From Takifugu bimaculatus (lineage: Eukaryota; Chordata; Actinopteri; Tetraodontiformes; Tetraodontidae): a DNA stretch of 64,000 bases. The translations under genes and the position numbers were made by a program. Below, piece after piece: positions 38,695 to 52,025 of this stretch; the stretch's first letter is position 1, and every line of letters starts with the position of its first letter. The notes beneath the pieces are model-generated. The model worked only from the letters and a program-made list of their open reading frames with translations, was not told the DNA's origin and ran no database searches. Location: positions 6,014,421 to 6,078,420 of the forward strand of contig CP034986.1 in assembly GCA_004026145.2 (NCBI GenBank), given 5' to 3'.

Positions 38695-41600
38695 CAATAC
38701 AACTGTTTCAACCCCGATGCCCCGACTACCGGCCATTGGAAATGGGAATTTCAGATTTCGGTGGGAGTGGTGCCGCCTGAATACCTTTCAGGGCACCTAA
38801 ACAATGTAGCCGTTCCTGGGGAGAAGCAACAAACACGGCCGGGCCTTTGATAAGGACCCGGAGCAGCGCCGGGATCGGGCCCGCGTCAGGAAGCGGCGCA
38901 GGATGCGAAAACGGGAAGCGGCGCGGCTCCGAGTTTGCTCCCGTTTCACACAAAGAATGACAGAAGTGTGTTGGCGGTAACATGAAACGGAGCGTTACCG
39001 GGCGGCGCCACCGGGCGGCGCCACCGAGCCCTGTTTGACCCCGAGTTTCCTCATTTGCTACTTTATTTCTTTCGGAGCGCTGCTGCTAGCGTCCTTCCCT
39101 CCGGCTCCACGTTAAATTACGTCCCTAATTTATCGTTTACCGTTGAATTGTTTCTGGGGCTAGCAGAAGTAGCATTGCGTATAGTTCCTGAGATACAGAT
39201 CCACGGGCGTGGAAGCCGACCCGCGACCCACAATGCACCACTGCAGGGGACACGAGGCACTTTAAAGATGGCGGATTTCGAGGAAAACATTTACGTGACG
39301 ACTGATCCGACTACGAAAATTCTTCTTCTGGCCTTTTGGAGTCGGAACAAAGCCGAGTGTTTTGGGAACGGCTTTCCAAAGCGAAGCGGTCTGAGGTGTA
39401 AGGAAAACCAACAAGGCTGGAGGAGGTGGCGATGGAAATCTGGGCCGCATTACGGAAACGAAACCTTAAATAAGCGGAACGTTGGCCGCACGGAAGCCTG
39501 CCGACACCAGGAGGTTCTTGTTAGAGGGTCCGGAGACAGGACGGGCCCAGACCAGCTAGTGATCCAGACGAGGGTCGGGGGGGTTCTGACAGGTGTGACC
39601 GGGCTAGTTTTGTGTCTGCAGCTCAGGTTCTGGGTCCAATAGAGTGAGTTAGCTACTTAATTAGTTCGCGTTGGGTTAGTTACCAAACATTTAGCCTGAT
39701 GTCATCCGGGGCTAATTTAATTTAAAATGTTTAACCTTTCTCCCTTTTCAGAAGTGAACTACCAACACAACATATTATGAAGCTAACAGTTAGCTGGGGG
39801 CTGCAGGGATTGGTAGCATTAGCTCGACAAAGGAACTGTTCCCCCGTTTTAAAGCTAATGCTAGCTAGTCTTGGCCAGCCTCGTGCCCAAGCCAGGAAGC
39901 GCGTTCCCTTAAATGCAGCGATTCGGCAAGGGTTTTCTTTTCCTGACTCATGCTAACAGAATTAGCACTGTGAAGGTCGAAACGCAACTTACCAGGCAGG
40001 ATTCGGAGCGTTTCCACCTTCGCGGAGCTCTGACGGTTTCAGGGTGTCGCAGGTAAACACAGGTGGGCCTCGTCAACCAGGACTGCAGTTCCAACGGGAC
40101 CTCGCTAGCTGGACTGAGATGTTTGTACCAACCGTGATTGCTAACATCTGTGGTCCTGAATATTTTGTGTGACTGACACAACAGATTCCACATGCTAGCA
40201 GCCAGGAGTGGGACCCGCCTCATTATTGACATAAATACATGCTAACAGGCTAACATCTGGAGCCTTTAATGAGGATCTTTATTGGTAGGAGCAGCTGATT
40301 AAGCATCTCTGTTGCCTTTTCTGAGCATATGTTTAACCCAGAACAAGAAGTTCTCGCAGTTCTGGGGATTCCGGGACTCCTTCCAAGTCCGGGACATGAG
40401 GCAGGACTCCAGTGTCCATTATGGAGGATTACCTCTCACACTCACGACAAGCCAACGCCATTACAAGCCCGCGACAGCCCGCTACGTGACACTCAGGTCA
40501 GAACTCCCCCCCCGGATACAATTGAGCTCTTGTCACCTTTTTATACGTTGACTTTTGGTCGGCGGTTTTCAAACTCGCAGCCTTTGGGGAGCTTTAAAAC
40601 GGCCCGGCGCCTGCTCCGGCTTCTGGAGCAGCCCAGGCTATCGGATTACCGGTTAGCTGTAGCCTAATTAGCGGAACGTCCTCCTTTAAAAGCCCTGTCA
40701 AATAGCACAAATAAACAACACCTTGGGGGCTCCAGAAGAGACAAAAAGTGGCGTCAGTTTTAAAAACAGATGTGTGAGAAGCTAAAAACAAAACCTGTTG
40801 ATCGTTAGCACGTATACGACCGATTCAAAGGGGACCAGAGGTGACGAAGATTCCCTAAACCGAACCACATGTTTAGCATTTGAATCGACTTAGCTTTAAA
40901 GAGGCTAACATCTACACCTTCACATCATTTAATTTCACTTCAAGCCTCCGCCAGTGCTGTTAGCTTTGGCTTTAGCCTTGAAAAGGTCAGCGCAATTAGC
41001 ATGTTACATGAGCAGCTAGCTGCGACCGGAGCTGTGGGAACCTCTGACTTGTCACCTCAGGCGAGGCCGCCGGCTCCGAGACACGACACCACCGCGCGGA
41101 TCGGATTTCCTCGAACACAAACACGACAAACGAGTCCCCTGACCGGAGCCGGAGCGCCGCAAAATATTCGCCGACGCGCGCGCGTCGTCTCTGCGAGCGC
41201 TCAAGGTTCACAAAGAAACCGGAGGTCGGGTGTCAACTTGAATTGGGTTATTACCGCATCCAAATACTTTCACCGTTTGGTCATGTTAGCCGAGACAACC
41301 GGGCGGGTGAGGTAACGCGGGAGCATCAGGAACTCGCTAAAACCAAACGTGGAAATCAAGAAAATCGCCCGGAGGCTCGAGCCGTGTGAGCGCAGCAGCC
41401 GCGAGCGCAGCGGTAACACGAGCCCCATGTGAAGCCGCGGCGCTGGGAACCGATTCAGGACGGCCGATGGCCGCCGGGAGCCGGGAGCCGTGCACGCGCG
41501 CGGGGGAAAACACCTTCACACACACGTCGGGATTAATTCCACCTGTGATTAATTCCATCGGCAGGGAGGCGGGTCCCCCTCCGTGGGCTAGCTTGATGCT

Positions 41601-42462
41601 CACCCATTTGCTACTTGTGATACTTGTTAGCTGAAACCCAACAAACCAAAGCTTTGTTTCTAAAACACACTTATTATATTTTATTCCCTGACAGTTGGAG
41701 GTGCAAAGTTGTTGCGAGTCACATTCCCGCCACTAGGTGCCGCCACTTCTCACACATTTGTCCTTTTTGTCCATTTTTTCTTTTATAAAAAGGAATTTTT
41801 TTTCCCCCATATTCACACGTTTAACCCGACCTTTATGCTAACGTGAGTGAGCAGAAGTCATTTTGATGGAGGGAATTCAATTGATTTTCAAGGCAACACA
41901 CCGCCGAAGCTAAGAGGAAGCTAGCGAGAGGAGCGAGAGAGCAAAGCCATTGGGTTCAGTTGTGGAAAAACTGGGACCGTTGCACTAAACAGCCCCAAAC
42001 AAGCTAAATCAGCCTCAGATGGGACTCGGGGAGCGTTTCCATCCACCGTGAGCTTCTCTGAGAGGAACTTTATCAACGCTAATAAAGGCGTTTACGTGAA
42101 ACGAACTCCTGCAGCAGCGAACCAGCGACAAACCAGAGCCGACGAGATAATGAAGCCGCAACTGAAAAGCATCACATCGAGCGGCTGTGGGACATAAAAG
42201 GAGATCAAAGGACATAAAGACACCATCAAAGAGCAAGAACCTTAGAATTAAATGGGCCCGACCATGCGAGAGGAATAATTTAATGGCACAATTTTCATTT
42301 ACATTCATTTTTTGTGTGTCTTGATTCTCACAGCTGCTAGCCCTCATGCTAGCTGATGTTAGCGGTGGGGGGGGGGGGGAATGTCGAGGCTCATTGTGCC
42401 TTTAAAAAAATATCTCAGGAGTCTCTATGACAAGAGTCACTTCTGGAGTTCCCAGGCTGTCA

Positions 42463-42466
<4 letters not shown>

Positions 42467-42526
<60 letters not shown>
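42467..42526. repeat. (GT)30 microsatellite
   Basis: A pure 60-bp array about 220 bp beyond the clcn5 stop codon, so it may lie within that gene's 3' UTR (as CA on the transcript strand). Confidence 0.97.
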
Positions 42527-42528
<2 letters not shown>

Positions 42529-42746
42529 TCTTCTCACACTCCTGCACTCTTGGGCCCGGGGGCTTCAGGAAACTTCACAGAAGGAGTGGCTGGATGGGGG
42601 GGGGCGGCGTGTCTGGGCTCACCCCAGACCCCACCCCCCCCACCCTCACAGAAGAGAGAGGAAATAGTTCCCGTCTATCTGAAACCAGTCAGTCAACAGG
42701 AGAAACGCCGGTGTGGGAGGGGCCAGGGCCGGCAGGGGGCGGGGCT

Positions 42747-45700
42747 TCAGTTGAAGAGAATGGAGTCGGGGTCCCTGTTGGCGATCTGAGCCATGTGCTT
42801 CAGGATGTCCTTCTTGGTGATGATGCCCAGCAGCCTCCTGGTGACACGGGGGGAGACAAGACAGACTTTAGCCGAGCCGAGCGGAGGAGCCGAGCGGAGG
42901 AGCTAGCACGCCGCCCGTCGGCAGAACGCCGTCGCCGTTCAGGACCCGCGGGGGTTCTGCAGCCGGGCGGCGCCGCCCCAGAGGGACGGAGCTCTGACGT
43001 GTCTTTGCTAACGACGCTAACGACCTGGTCGGTTGGGTGAAGCGTCAGAGACAAAAGGTCGTAAAGACGATCAAAGCGCTCGGCGCTCCTGTCAGCGGGG
43101 GGTCAAAGGTCACTAGAAGCGGACCCGGTCGGCAGTAACTTTCCGAAGACATATTTATTCCTTCCTCCCTCCGACGCCGCCTCCGTGCTCCACCATCATG
43201 TGGATCCACTATCGCCCCAAAACCGTCCTCCACGATCCACTGAGGCAGGAGGGGGCGGGGGGGGGGGGGTCCGGAACCGGGACGGCGGCCCCCGTTCCCC
43301 CGCCATTCCCACGGATTCTCCGACCTTCACACTCATGTGACGGTTATTCCTCTTTCAGACGGAGACGTGGTTTGAATTTGGGCCGTTTGAAGCGGGCCGG
43401 GCCCCCGGGTTCTGACTGACTCGGGTCCTCGCCGATATATTGGGCCGGCGCCGCATGAAGCCGCATCAAATCCGGGTTTTAGAAGAGGCCGAAGCGCTCC
43501 GAAAGGGTCCAGCTGAAGCTGGAAGCGGCGGTTCTGCCCCGGCAGCTGCTCCCGCTCCTCAGACGCTCCGTAAATCAGCACCGGCCCGACTTTGAAGCGG
43601 CTCCGCGGAGAATTTACAGACGGCGCGAAGCACGAATCTGCCCCGTGTCGGGGCGCCGAGCAGCGCCGGGGCCCGTTTGTCTCCGTCAGTTTGGTTTTAA
43701 ATGATCAGAACTATTTTTTTCACCTCTGTTTTTTTTTCCTGTCTTTCTCGAAATTTTTCGTTGCCGGAAAATAATTTTTAAAAAAAACAAAAAACAAAAA
43801 CGGTACTTTTGTTGTTTGCTAATTTGCTTTTAAATTTAATTGAATTTTCTGGATCAGCACATTTTTATTTATTTGTTTTTTTGTGGTCCAGTCGTTAATG
43901 TGACATATTTAAATTTCAAAAAATACTGTTTATATTTAAAAAAGTTAAAAAGAAGAATATTTCTCCGTTTGGAATAAAGAGAAATGATTTTAACGGTAAA
44001 GTCGGCGTGAGGAAGACAGACGGCGTCCCCCCCCGTCTCCCTCTCCTCCACGCCGTCCCCCCCCGTCTCCCTCTCCTCCATGCCGCCCCCCCCCGTCTCC
44101 CTCTCCTCCACACCCACCCTGTCCCCCCCCCCCCTCACCCACCCTGTCCCCCCCCCTCACCCGTTGTGCGTGACCAGACACTGGCGCAGGCCCAGCTTCC
44201 TGAATATGTCCACGGTGATGTCCATGGGGGTGTGGTCGGTGACGGTGAAGGGGCTCAGGTCCATGATGCCCCTGAGGCGCAGCGGCGGGGGGCCGTCGGG
44301 GGCCTGGGCGGGCGGGTGCTCCGAGAACACCACCAGGGAGGCGCCGACCACGCCGTCCTGCCGCTTCCTGGCGTTGTCTGCAACGAAAAGAATGAGAAAA
44401 TCCGCTCTGGGGAAAAAACAGCTGGTTGCCGTTAGCGACGGCGCGGGTCTGACCGATGGATATGAGCAGGTCCCTCCGGAGCACGAAGCCCACCAGCCGC
44501 GGGGACTCCTGGGAGACGACCACGGGGAAGCCGCTGTAGCGAGTGCTCTCCACCAGCGCCTGGGACGAGACGCCGTGTCAGCCACAGACCACGCCCTCCC
44601 CCGCCCCCCCACCCTCCCGCTCCCTACCTCCACCCCCCCGACGGTCATGCTGTCCTGCGTGAGCACGGCCAGCGGGGGGTCCGACCTCCGGGGCCTCATC
44701 ACGTCCACGGCCAGGCTGCTGTGCTCAAACTCCTCCTTGGGCTCCAGGAAGGGGTACCCGTTCAGCCGGATGTGGGCCTGCACACAAAGAAACCGTTCTG
44801 GAATCTAGGGCGGGAGGAAGGGAACGGTTGCCGCGGGCGACGGAGCGGCCCACTCGCCTCGTAGATGCCCTCCCGTCCGAAGGCGTCCGCCACCCACTTG
44901 CTGGTCATGGCCGCCGCCATGAGGGGGACGATGTACTCCAGGCCGCCCGTCAGCTCGAACATGATGACCACCAGCGACACCGTCATGCGAGTGACGCCGC
45001 CTGGGGGGCGGGCGGGCGAGAGGGAGAGAGAGAGGGAGAGGGGGGGTGAAAATGGACACGTGCTCGGAGGAAAAAAAAGGCATCTGGAGGTTCGATCTGA
45101 AGGCAACGTGAGAAGTGTTATGGCTGCGCAGAGACAGACGCAATAATCTGAGATTGATTTTTGGGGGGGGGGGTGGAGTTCTGCCCGCTCCCCATCTGGG
45201 TGGATTCTGACAGGTCTCGCCTCTTTTCTCCCCCAGCAAAAAGAGGGCGAAGCTGAATCCAATTACACGCCTCCCCGTGCCTGAAGTCAAGAACCCGGGG
45301 CCACGCCTCCCCCTGCTGGGACAACTGGACAAACCCTCTCCCAACGGGCCCCCCCCTCACCTAAACAGGCCGCGGCGCCGACCATGGCGTACAGCCCTGG
45401 CGTGATGCAGTCGGCCTCCGGCGTGCACCACCCTTTGAAGATGAGCCCGTCGTGGTTGTAGTAGGCCAGCTGCTCCATGCCCACGCCCAGCAGCCGGCCG
45501 GCGATGGCGCCCACCGCCATGCTGGGGATGAAGAGTCCGGAGGGGACCTGGGGGGGGAGGAGGCGCAGGTCAGGGAACGCCGCTAGGGCGGGAAAAATGT
45601 GCTGGAACACTGGAATGTCCCCACAGAGATAGAAGAAAAACAGTGTTTAGTCATCAGCGGGAATCGGCTGATGAACGCCGACTCGGACTAAACCCACGAG

Positions 45701-48700
45701 TCGCTCCAGTGGCGTATCGGAGACAGCTACGCTTGGCCACGCCCCCCCCAAAAATAAAAACAACCCTTAATTGATAGCAGGCCTGGTGGGGGGGGCTGAC
45801 CTTCATGCCAAAGGTAACCACGGTGATGAGCATCTTGAAGAGCAGGGCCAGAGCCAGCTGCCACAGCGCCGTGAACAGGCCCGGCCCGGCCGGCCGGTCC
45901 GCTAGGCTGTTCCCGATGCCCGTTTCTGATATGTTGGCGGGCTGCGGGACAGGAAGCGCAGAGGTTAGACGCCGCCCGTCCGGCGCCGGAGCAGGAAAAA
46001 GGAGGAACGGCGGCCGACCTGCAGGTAGCCGCAGAGCTGGGACGAGTCCAGCAGCGAGCAGTCGTTGAAGAGCTCCGAGATCAGCTCGGCGCCGCTCATC
46101 CGGGTGTAGCTGTTGGGGTAGGCGACCAGGGCGGTCACGGCGGTCACCGCCAGCACCTCCACGATGGGGTAGCGGCCCAGCCGAGTGGTCTTGCCTTCGC
46201 CGGGGGGGGGGAGAGAGGCGCCTGTTAAGCGGCGGTGGCGGAGGGAGCGGGGCCCCCGCTTCAAAGGCTCTACTCACGTATCCTGCACCAGGCGATGTTG
46301 GCCTTGATGAACAGCGCCCCCCAGAGGCCGCCGAATATCCCCAGGAAGATGAAGGGGACCAGCTCCACCAGGTGCCACGGCGCGTGGAACTCCACGTAGA
46401 ACAGCACCAGGCGGCTGTTCCCGAAGGGGTTGATGGAGCGCAGCGTGAAGGCCGCCACCAGGGCGGCGAAGAAGGAGCGCCACAAGGTCTTGAGAGGGAA
46501 GTAATAACTCACCTGGGGGGGCGACAGAAAAGAGGAACACATCAGATCAGAGGGAGCCCGCATTAGTAAAAACAGACCTGGCCGGCTTTGATCGTGGAAT
46601 AAATAAGGAATCTGTTTAATATCCCTGTCAAAGATTTCCCACAACTCCCGAATAAACAACGGAAACATTCCAAAATCATTATATGACATCATCTGGATGA
46701 TATCTTCTTACTGTCAGGCGCAACGCTCCAAAACACCCCCCCCCACCCCCCCGTCTGTTTTTGCCTCTCGGATATTTGGCCGCTCGCTCACCTCCTCCAG
46801 GCTGAACAGGACCCCTCCGATGGGGGCGCCGAAGGCCACCGACACGCCCACCGCCGCCGCCGCCGACAGCACCTGCACAGATGCGAGACAAGGCGTCAGG
46901 ATGGGGGGGGGGAGGGGGGGCGCCACGCCAAACCCTCCAAAGCTAAGCAAACCTCAGGCCCACCTCTCGCCGCTTGGCTTCGTTCTTGCGGTACTTGGTG
47001 AACAGGTGGCACAGGATGTTGGCGCAGCAGCACGCCACGTGCACCAGGGGGCCCTCCTTGCCCAGGCTGAGGCCGGAGGACACGGCGAGGACCAGGGTCA
47101 CCGTCTTGGTGATCAGGGTCCACTTGCCCAGGTAGCCGCGGATGATGAAGCCGCTGAGGATGGTTTTGATCTGGGGGGTTAGCGAGAGAGCAGAGGAAGG
47201 AAAAACCGGGGAGCTGTGAGAATCCGCCTCTGCAAACAAGCGCTCTAATCCCGTGTGTGGGCCCGCCGACCTTTGACCTCCTGGAAAAACAAGACGGGGC
47301 TTTGGCTAAAACAAAAGGAGGGCTGGAGTTTATGTGCTCTGCTGAGTAAACCTCACGGGGGAGTGTGTGTGTTTGGGTATGTTGGGCTTTGCACTTCTGG
47401 AAGAGTAAGCAATTCCTCAGCCCCCGGCTCCTTCTGAGGAGGACGAGCAGCGGCCAAAACGCCGCCGCCACCGCCGCCGATAAACAATGGATCCAGTTCC
47501 CCCACTTACACCACTGAAAGGAAATATGTTGGAGCGTGGGGGTGGGGGGTGTTACCTCGGGTATTCCAGAGCCGCACGCGTATGGAGCGAAGGCTCTGAC
47601 CAACGTCACGGCCAAGAACGCGAAGAACAACGCCCAGACGATGTAGATCAGGTAGTTCAAGATGTAGGAAAAAGCCCCCTGACGGGACACACAAAGACAA
47701 CAAACGTATAAAACCCGCGTGCACGTTTTTATTGAGCGCAAATTCCTGTTTTGAGCTGGGAAAAAAAAAAACCGCATTCTTGACTGTAATGGCGGCGTTC
47801 GGCCACTAGATGGAACTAAAGAGCCGTTTCAACAGCACGGCCGCTGACTTTGATCTCAGGAGTTCTTTCCTTCTTTGATTTAAAAGCCGCGCGGTGTCTA
47901 CCTCTGACGTGCCCGTTATGAGCTCCCCCCAGGTCTGCCACTGCGGACAGCGGTCCCTGTCCTTGAAGGTGGTCTCGCTGGACTTCCAGCAGCAGTGCTC
48001 GTGGCTGAACCAGAACCCGTCCAGGCAGATCCCTTCCTTCATGTCCGTCAGCCAGTGGGCCGCGATGTCGATGCCGCCGGCCAGAGCGCCTGCAGCAGAG
48101 GGGAAACGGGTCAGGGAAGCATTTCTGGCCCCTCCCATTGCCCCCCCCCCCCACCCCAAACGTTACCTGCCATGAGTCCCACGAGCAGCATGAGCAGCCA
48201 CCCCGAGAAGGCGTCGCTGATGCTGTGCAGCAGCGCCACCGTCGACCGCCTGCTGTTCTTGGTGATCTACGCAGACGGGGGGCAGGTGAGCTAACGGGCG
48301 CGCTAGGCTAAGGCTAACTACCTCCTCACGCGCACCTCTCTGTGCCTGTCGCGGTCCTTGCTCTTCTCCCGGACCCAGTCGATGGTGTTGAAGTCCTCGT
48401 AGGTGCCCAGGCCCGGCACGGGGTCCTCCAGCGGGTCCATTAGGCTGCCGGGGCCGGTCCCGTTCACGCCGGCTCTGCTCTGGTGCTCCTCATAAACTGC
48501 TGACAGCGGCGGACGGAGACAAAGGAGCGGTTAGCTTTGTCATTTGACACTTCGCTCTGCCGGATCCGCGGCTTGGAGGCGCCCACCAAAAGAGCCCTCG
48601 GACCCCTCACGCGTGCACATCGGACCCGGTTCCACCCAAAACCTACACAGCTCCAGCCAGAGGTGTCATTGTGGGTTCAATCCATGGTTTTTGATACAGA

Positions 48701-48743
48701 ATATAAATTGAACCAAGTCGCTCTCTCTCTCTCGCTCTCTCTC

Positions 48744-48787
<44 letters not shown>

Positions 48788-49459
48788 ATGAGTGTTTTCA
48801 CATCAGAAGAAACTTGAGGATGTGGCAGCTCCAGCCGTCATCAATGTGGCAGCCAATCACAGGTGGCTGCCACAGGAAACAGGAAACAACAGAGGAAGTC
48901 GAGATGCGTCTGATTAACGGGGAGCAACCGTCATCCGAGCCGGAGCGCGACCGGGGCTTTACTGCAGTAATCCGAGACAAACTGAAGAGGGCAGCGCGTG
49001 ATGACGTGACCTTACGGGCCCGGTACCGAGGTTAGAAACAAGCGGGAGCAACAAGAGGCAAAGTGGAATTTAATTAAAAGACAAGCGAGGAGGAGGGTGG
49101 TGAACAATGGGAAGCATTCATCCACGCCGGGAGGCATTTCCACCCCCGCCTGGCAGGTTCCACTGGTTTTAAAGGAATTAATACCATTTCTTTTGGCGAC
49201 ACCTTTTGTTAGCCGAGGTGGAAATGACTTCAGGAGCTGCAGGCGGGATCTTTGTCAGCTCTGTCGCGCTAATTAGCGCCGACGCTACAGCTACAGCATC
49301 GCGAGGAGTCGCCAGACAGGTGTAGGTGTGGAAGGGGAATCGGGCGTTAGCCGCGGTCCCGCGCTAGCTCGGATGGAGGTAAACAAGCAGCGCTCAACAA
49401 ATATACAGGAGCAGGCGAGAATAAAGCCTGATAAATGTGACACGCGCACGCACACACAC

Positions 49460-49495
<36 letters not shown>

Positions 49496-50125
49496 TGAAT
49501 CACAGGGGACATCACGTCCACATGACTCGCGGTTATAAACAGTCTTAATGATTACACTCCTCCCTGACTCAGTATTCCAGAATGTGGCGTCCTGTGTAAA
49601 CGGCCCCTAAGGGACACGTCGCCCCCCCCCGGCTCACCGTTCTCCACCAGATCCACCTCGTCCACCTGCGTGGTCCACAGCCTCCAAGCCATGTCTCGCT
49701 CATGTCCCCAGGACGGCAGCGGACCGACTGAAAGCCTCCTGTGGGAGGCCGACTCCTGTAATTAGCCAGTGGACTCCAGGAACGAGTCTGTCCGGGAGGG
49801 AGATAAAGTGTTTGACGCTCCGGTAGGAGGCGTCTGTTAAAGGTCCAGGACGTCCCGGAGCTCGCTCTGATTGGACGAGGAGGTTCCCTGCGTCAGAAAT
49901 GAGGTCACGCGTGTTTAGGAGGCCTTTGATTCATGTGGGACAGCGACGGTCCTCCTGATGGAACGCTGTGGGATCCAAGGTTCTGGAGAGGAGGACCCGA
50001 TGACGGCGTTGCCCCCTGAACCCCCCCGAGACCCCTGATGGGTGCCAGCGGAGCAGGTCTCACACTGAAGGCCAGAGCTGGCGGCCATGTTGACCATATT
50101 CAGTGACCAAGCGAAGCTAAAGGCA

Positions 50126-50170
<45 letters not shown>

Positions 50171-51426
50171 TATTTGCAAGGACTCCCGCAGACATAAACC
50201 CCTCCCAGCTCCTCACCCCGAGCCAAAAATGTCCTCACTTTGCTGGTAAAACACGAATTCTCAGTCCTGACAAACATGCAGTCCGGTTTTGAACCTTGAC
50301 CTCCGCCTGGTTGCCGCGGGAACCATCGTCTCATGTGACCCCCGTCAGCAGGCCGGGTCACGCAGCTCCTCTGAGATTTAATCACCCGGTTAATATTTTC
50401 TTGGTCGGACTAAAGAATGATCAAATCTAACAATGCGTTCCTGTTTGAGGCCATAAACACTCCTGCCTTCGTTGTGTCGTAGCTCATGAGACGCTGACAC
50501 ACTTTTTGACAGCAGCAACACTAACTAGACTCCCTAGTTAACTGGTTTCTACATTAACTAACCGGCGGTGACCCCGCCTGCCTGCGGATGGCGGAGGTGG
50601 CGTTTCTGGGTAATCAGCCGACAGCCTCGTAAAGTCAGATTAGAAGCACAAAGTTCCCCTTGGGGACGATAACAGCGACAGATTCAGGTTAGCTCACGGG
50701 GTTTTGAGAAGATAGTCGGCGTCACGTGACCTCTGTGGCCTGTTTTACCAGCCCGGCAGCCGTGGTCGGGGGGGGGAGCGCGAGCACGCCTCAAATTCCG
50801 GTTTGGGTTAAACGGTTGCGGTTAATGTTTTGTTAGCAGGCGTGAATCAATGTCCCAGCGAGGCTTTTCCAGGGACACGGGCAGCAGGCGTTAGCGTCCT
50901 CATTAGCATCGGTGCAGGAGGGACTGATTGGAATCACAGACAAAAATGGGAAAATTACCAGGGAACTTTACGACGGCTCCGGAATCCAGGCAGCTAAACG
51001 CCATCGCGGGCTAGCTAACCGCTTCTCACAGCTTCTGTGGGGTCTAATTTTGGGACAAGTCCAGGTCGTACAGCGGATCGAAACACGATCGACTGTCTCC
51101 GAGACGAGCCCAAGATTCCACGGAAAGAGCCGGGAATTTGGTGGGAACGCTGCCTCCGCCACAAACGCAAACCCCGGCAGGCGGAGGGTCCGGATCAGGA
51201 GCGCCCGCGTTGTCCGCCGACCGAGCTATCGGTGTTTAGACTGGCAACCCCCTTCCCAAGACCCAACAGGTCCCCGGAATCACAACTGGAATAAGAGCAA
51301 CATTTCCAACATTCCATCTGATAATTTCAAGATGTTAATCCGAGGGGGGTTTGTCCATATTAGGAACCAGCGGCCCCACATCTTCAGGGCAAAAGCGTCC
51401 GTATTTGAAGTAGACACACACACACA

Positions 51427-51496
<70 letters not shown>

Positions 51497-51991
51497 GAAG
51501 CTCATCTTCAACAAACCACTGTGTAATTACAAACAAAACACAGCTGTCGCTTCTTTATTTAAGAAAAAATCCTGCTGACAGAGGGGGAAATATTAAATTC
51601 AGCCCCTCCAGCTCCGTCCAGACTTCCTTCCTGCTGCTGCGGGCTTATCTCTCCGCTCCAAAAACTCGCGGCAGCGTGCAAACAAACCCGTATCGGCGCC
51701 TCGGAGGACCGATTGTCCCTAGGGGGAGAAAAATCTGTCTCCGAGGCAAACGCCGGCGCAGATTTCATCCGACCCGAGGTGAAACCCTGAGGTTAACGGG
51801 GATTATTGATGAGGCGCGACTTCCGGAGGTCCTCCGGTGAGGCCGTGCACGAAGGGGAGGTGACGGCGTGCACCTGAAAACACGGGCAGGCAGCCACTGA
51901 CGAGCCGGTGACATCATCGGTAACCAGGCAGACTGGTGGCAGGCGCCACTGCTGCTTCCACAAACCTCTGAGGTGCACAGACTTCCGCTTT

Positions 51992-52025
<34 letters not shown>

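Larger units (their letters stand above)
36120..42746. other. Intergenic, TNF ligand to clcn5 3' end
   Basis: No gene I can support. It carries (CA)n arrays at 37139-37204 and 38636-38690, a (TG)30 array at 42467-42526, a 2 x 13-bp GC-rich repeat (38998-39023) and two CpG-rich patches (about 38800-39300 and 41040-41530). The segment nearest clcn5 probably includes its 3' UTR; an ATTAAA (minus) at 42279-42284 is a possible polyadenylation signal. Confidence 0.6.
48500..49637 (-). other. clcn5 intron 3 (1.1 kb)
   Basis: Non-coding, with CA arrays at 48747-48782 and 49439-49492. Confidence 0.8.

Noticed and set aside
39055..39642. 195-codon open frame in the intergenic region
   Set aside because: No domain, composition or splice evidence, and no similarity I recognise; kept only as part of a CpG-patch finding.
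43990..44553. Gly/Arg-rich minus-strand frames downstream of clcn5 exon 17
   Set aside because: Read-through into the intronic 30-bp repeat beyond the GTGAGG donor at 44160.
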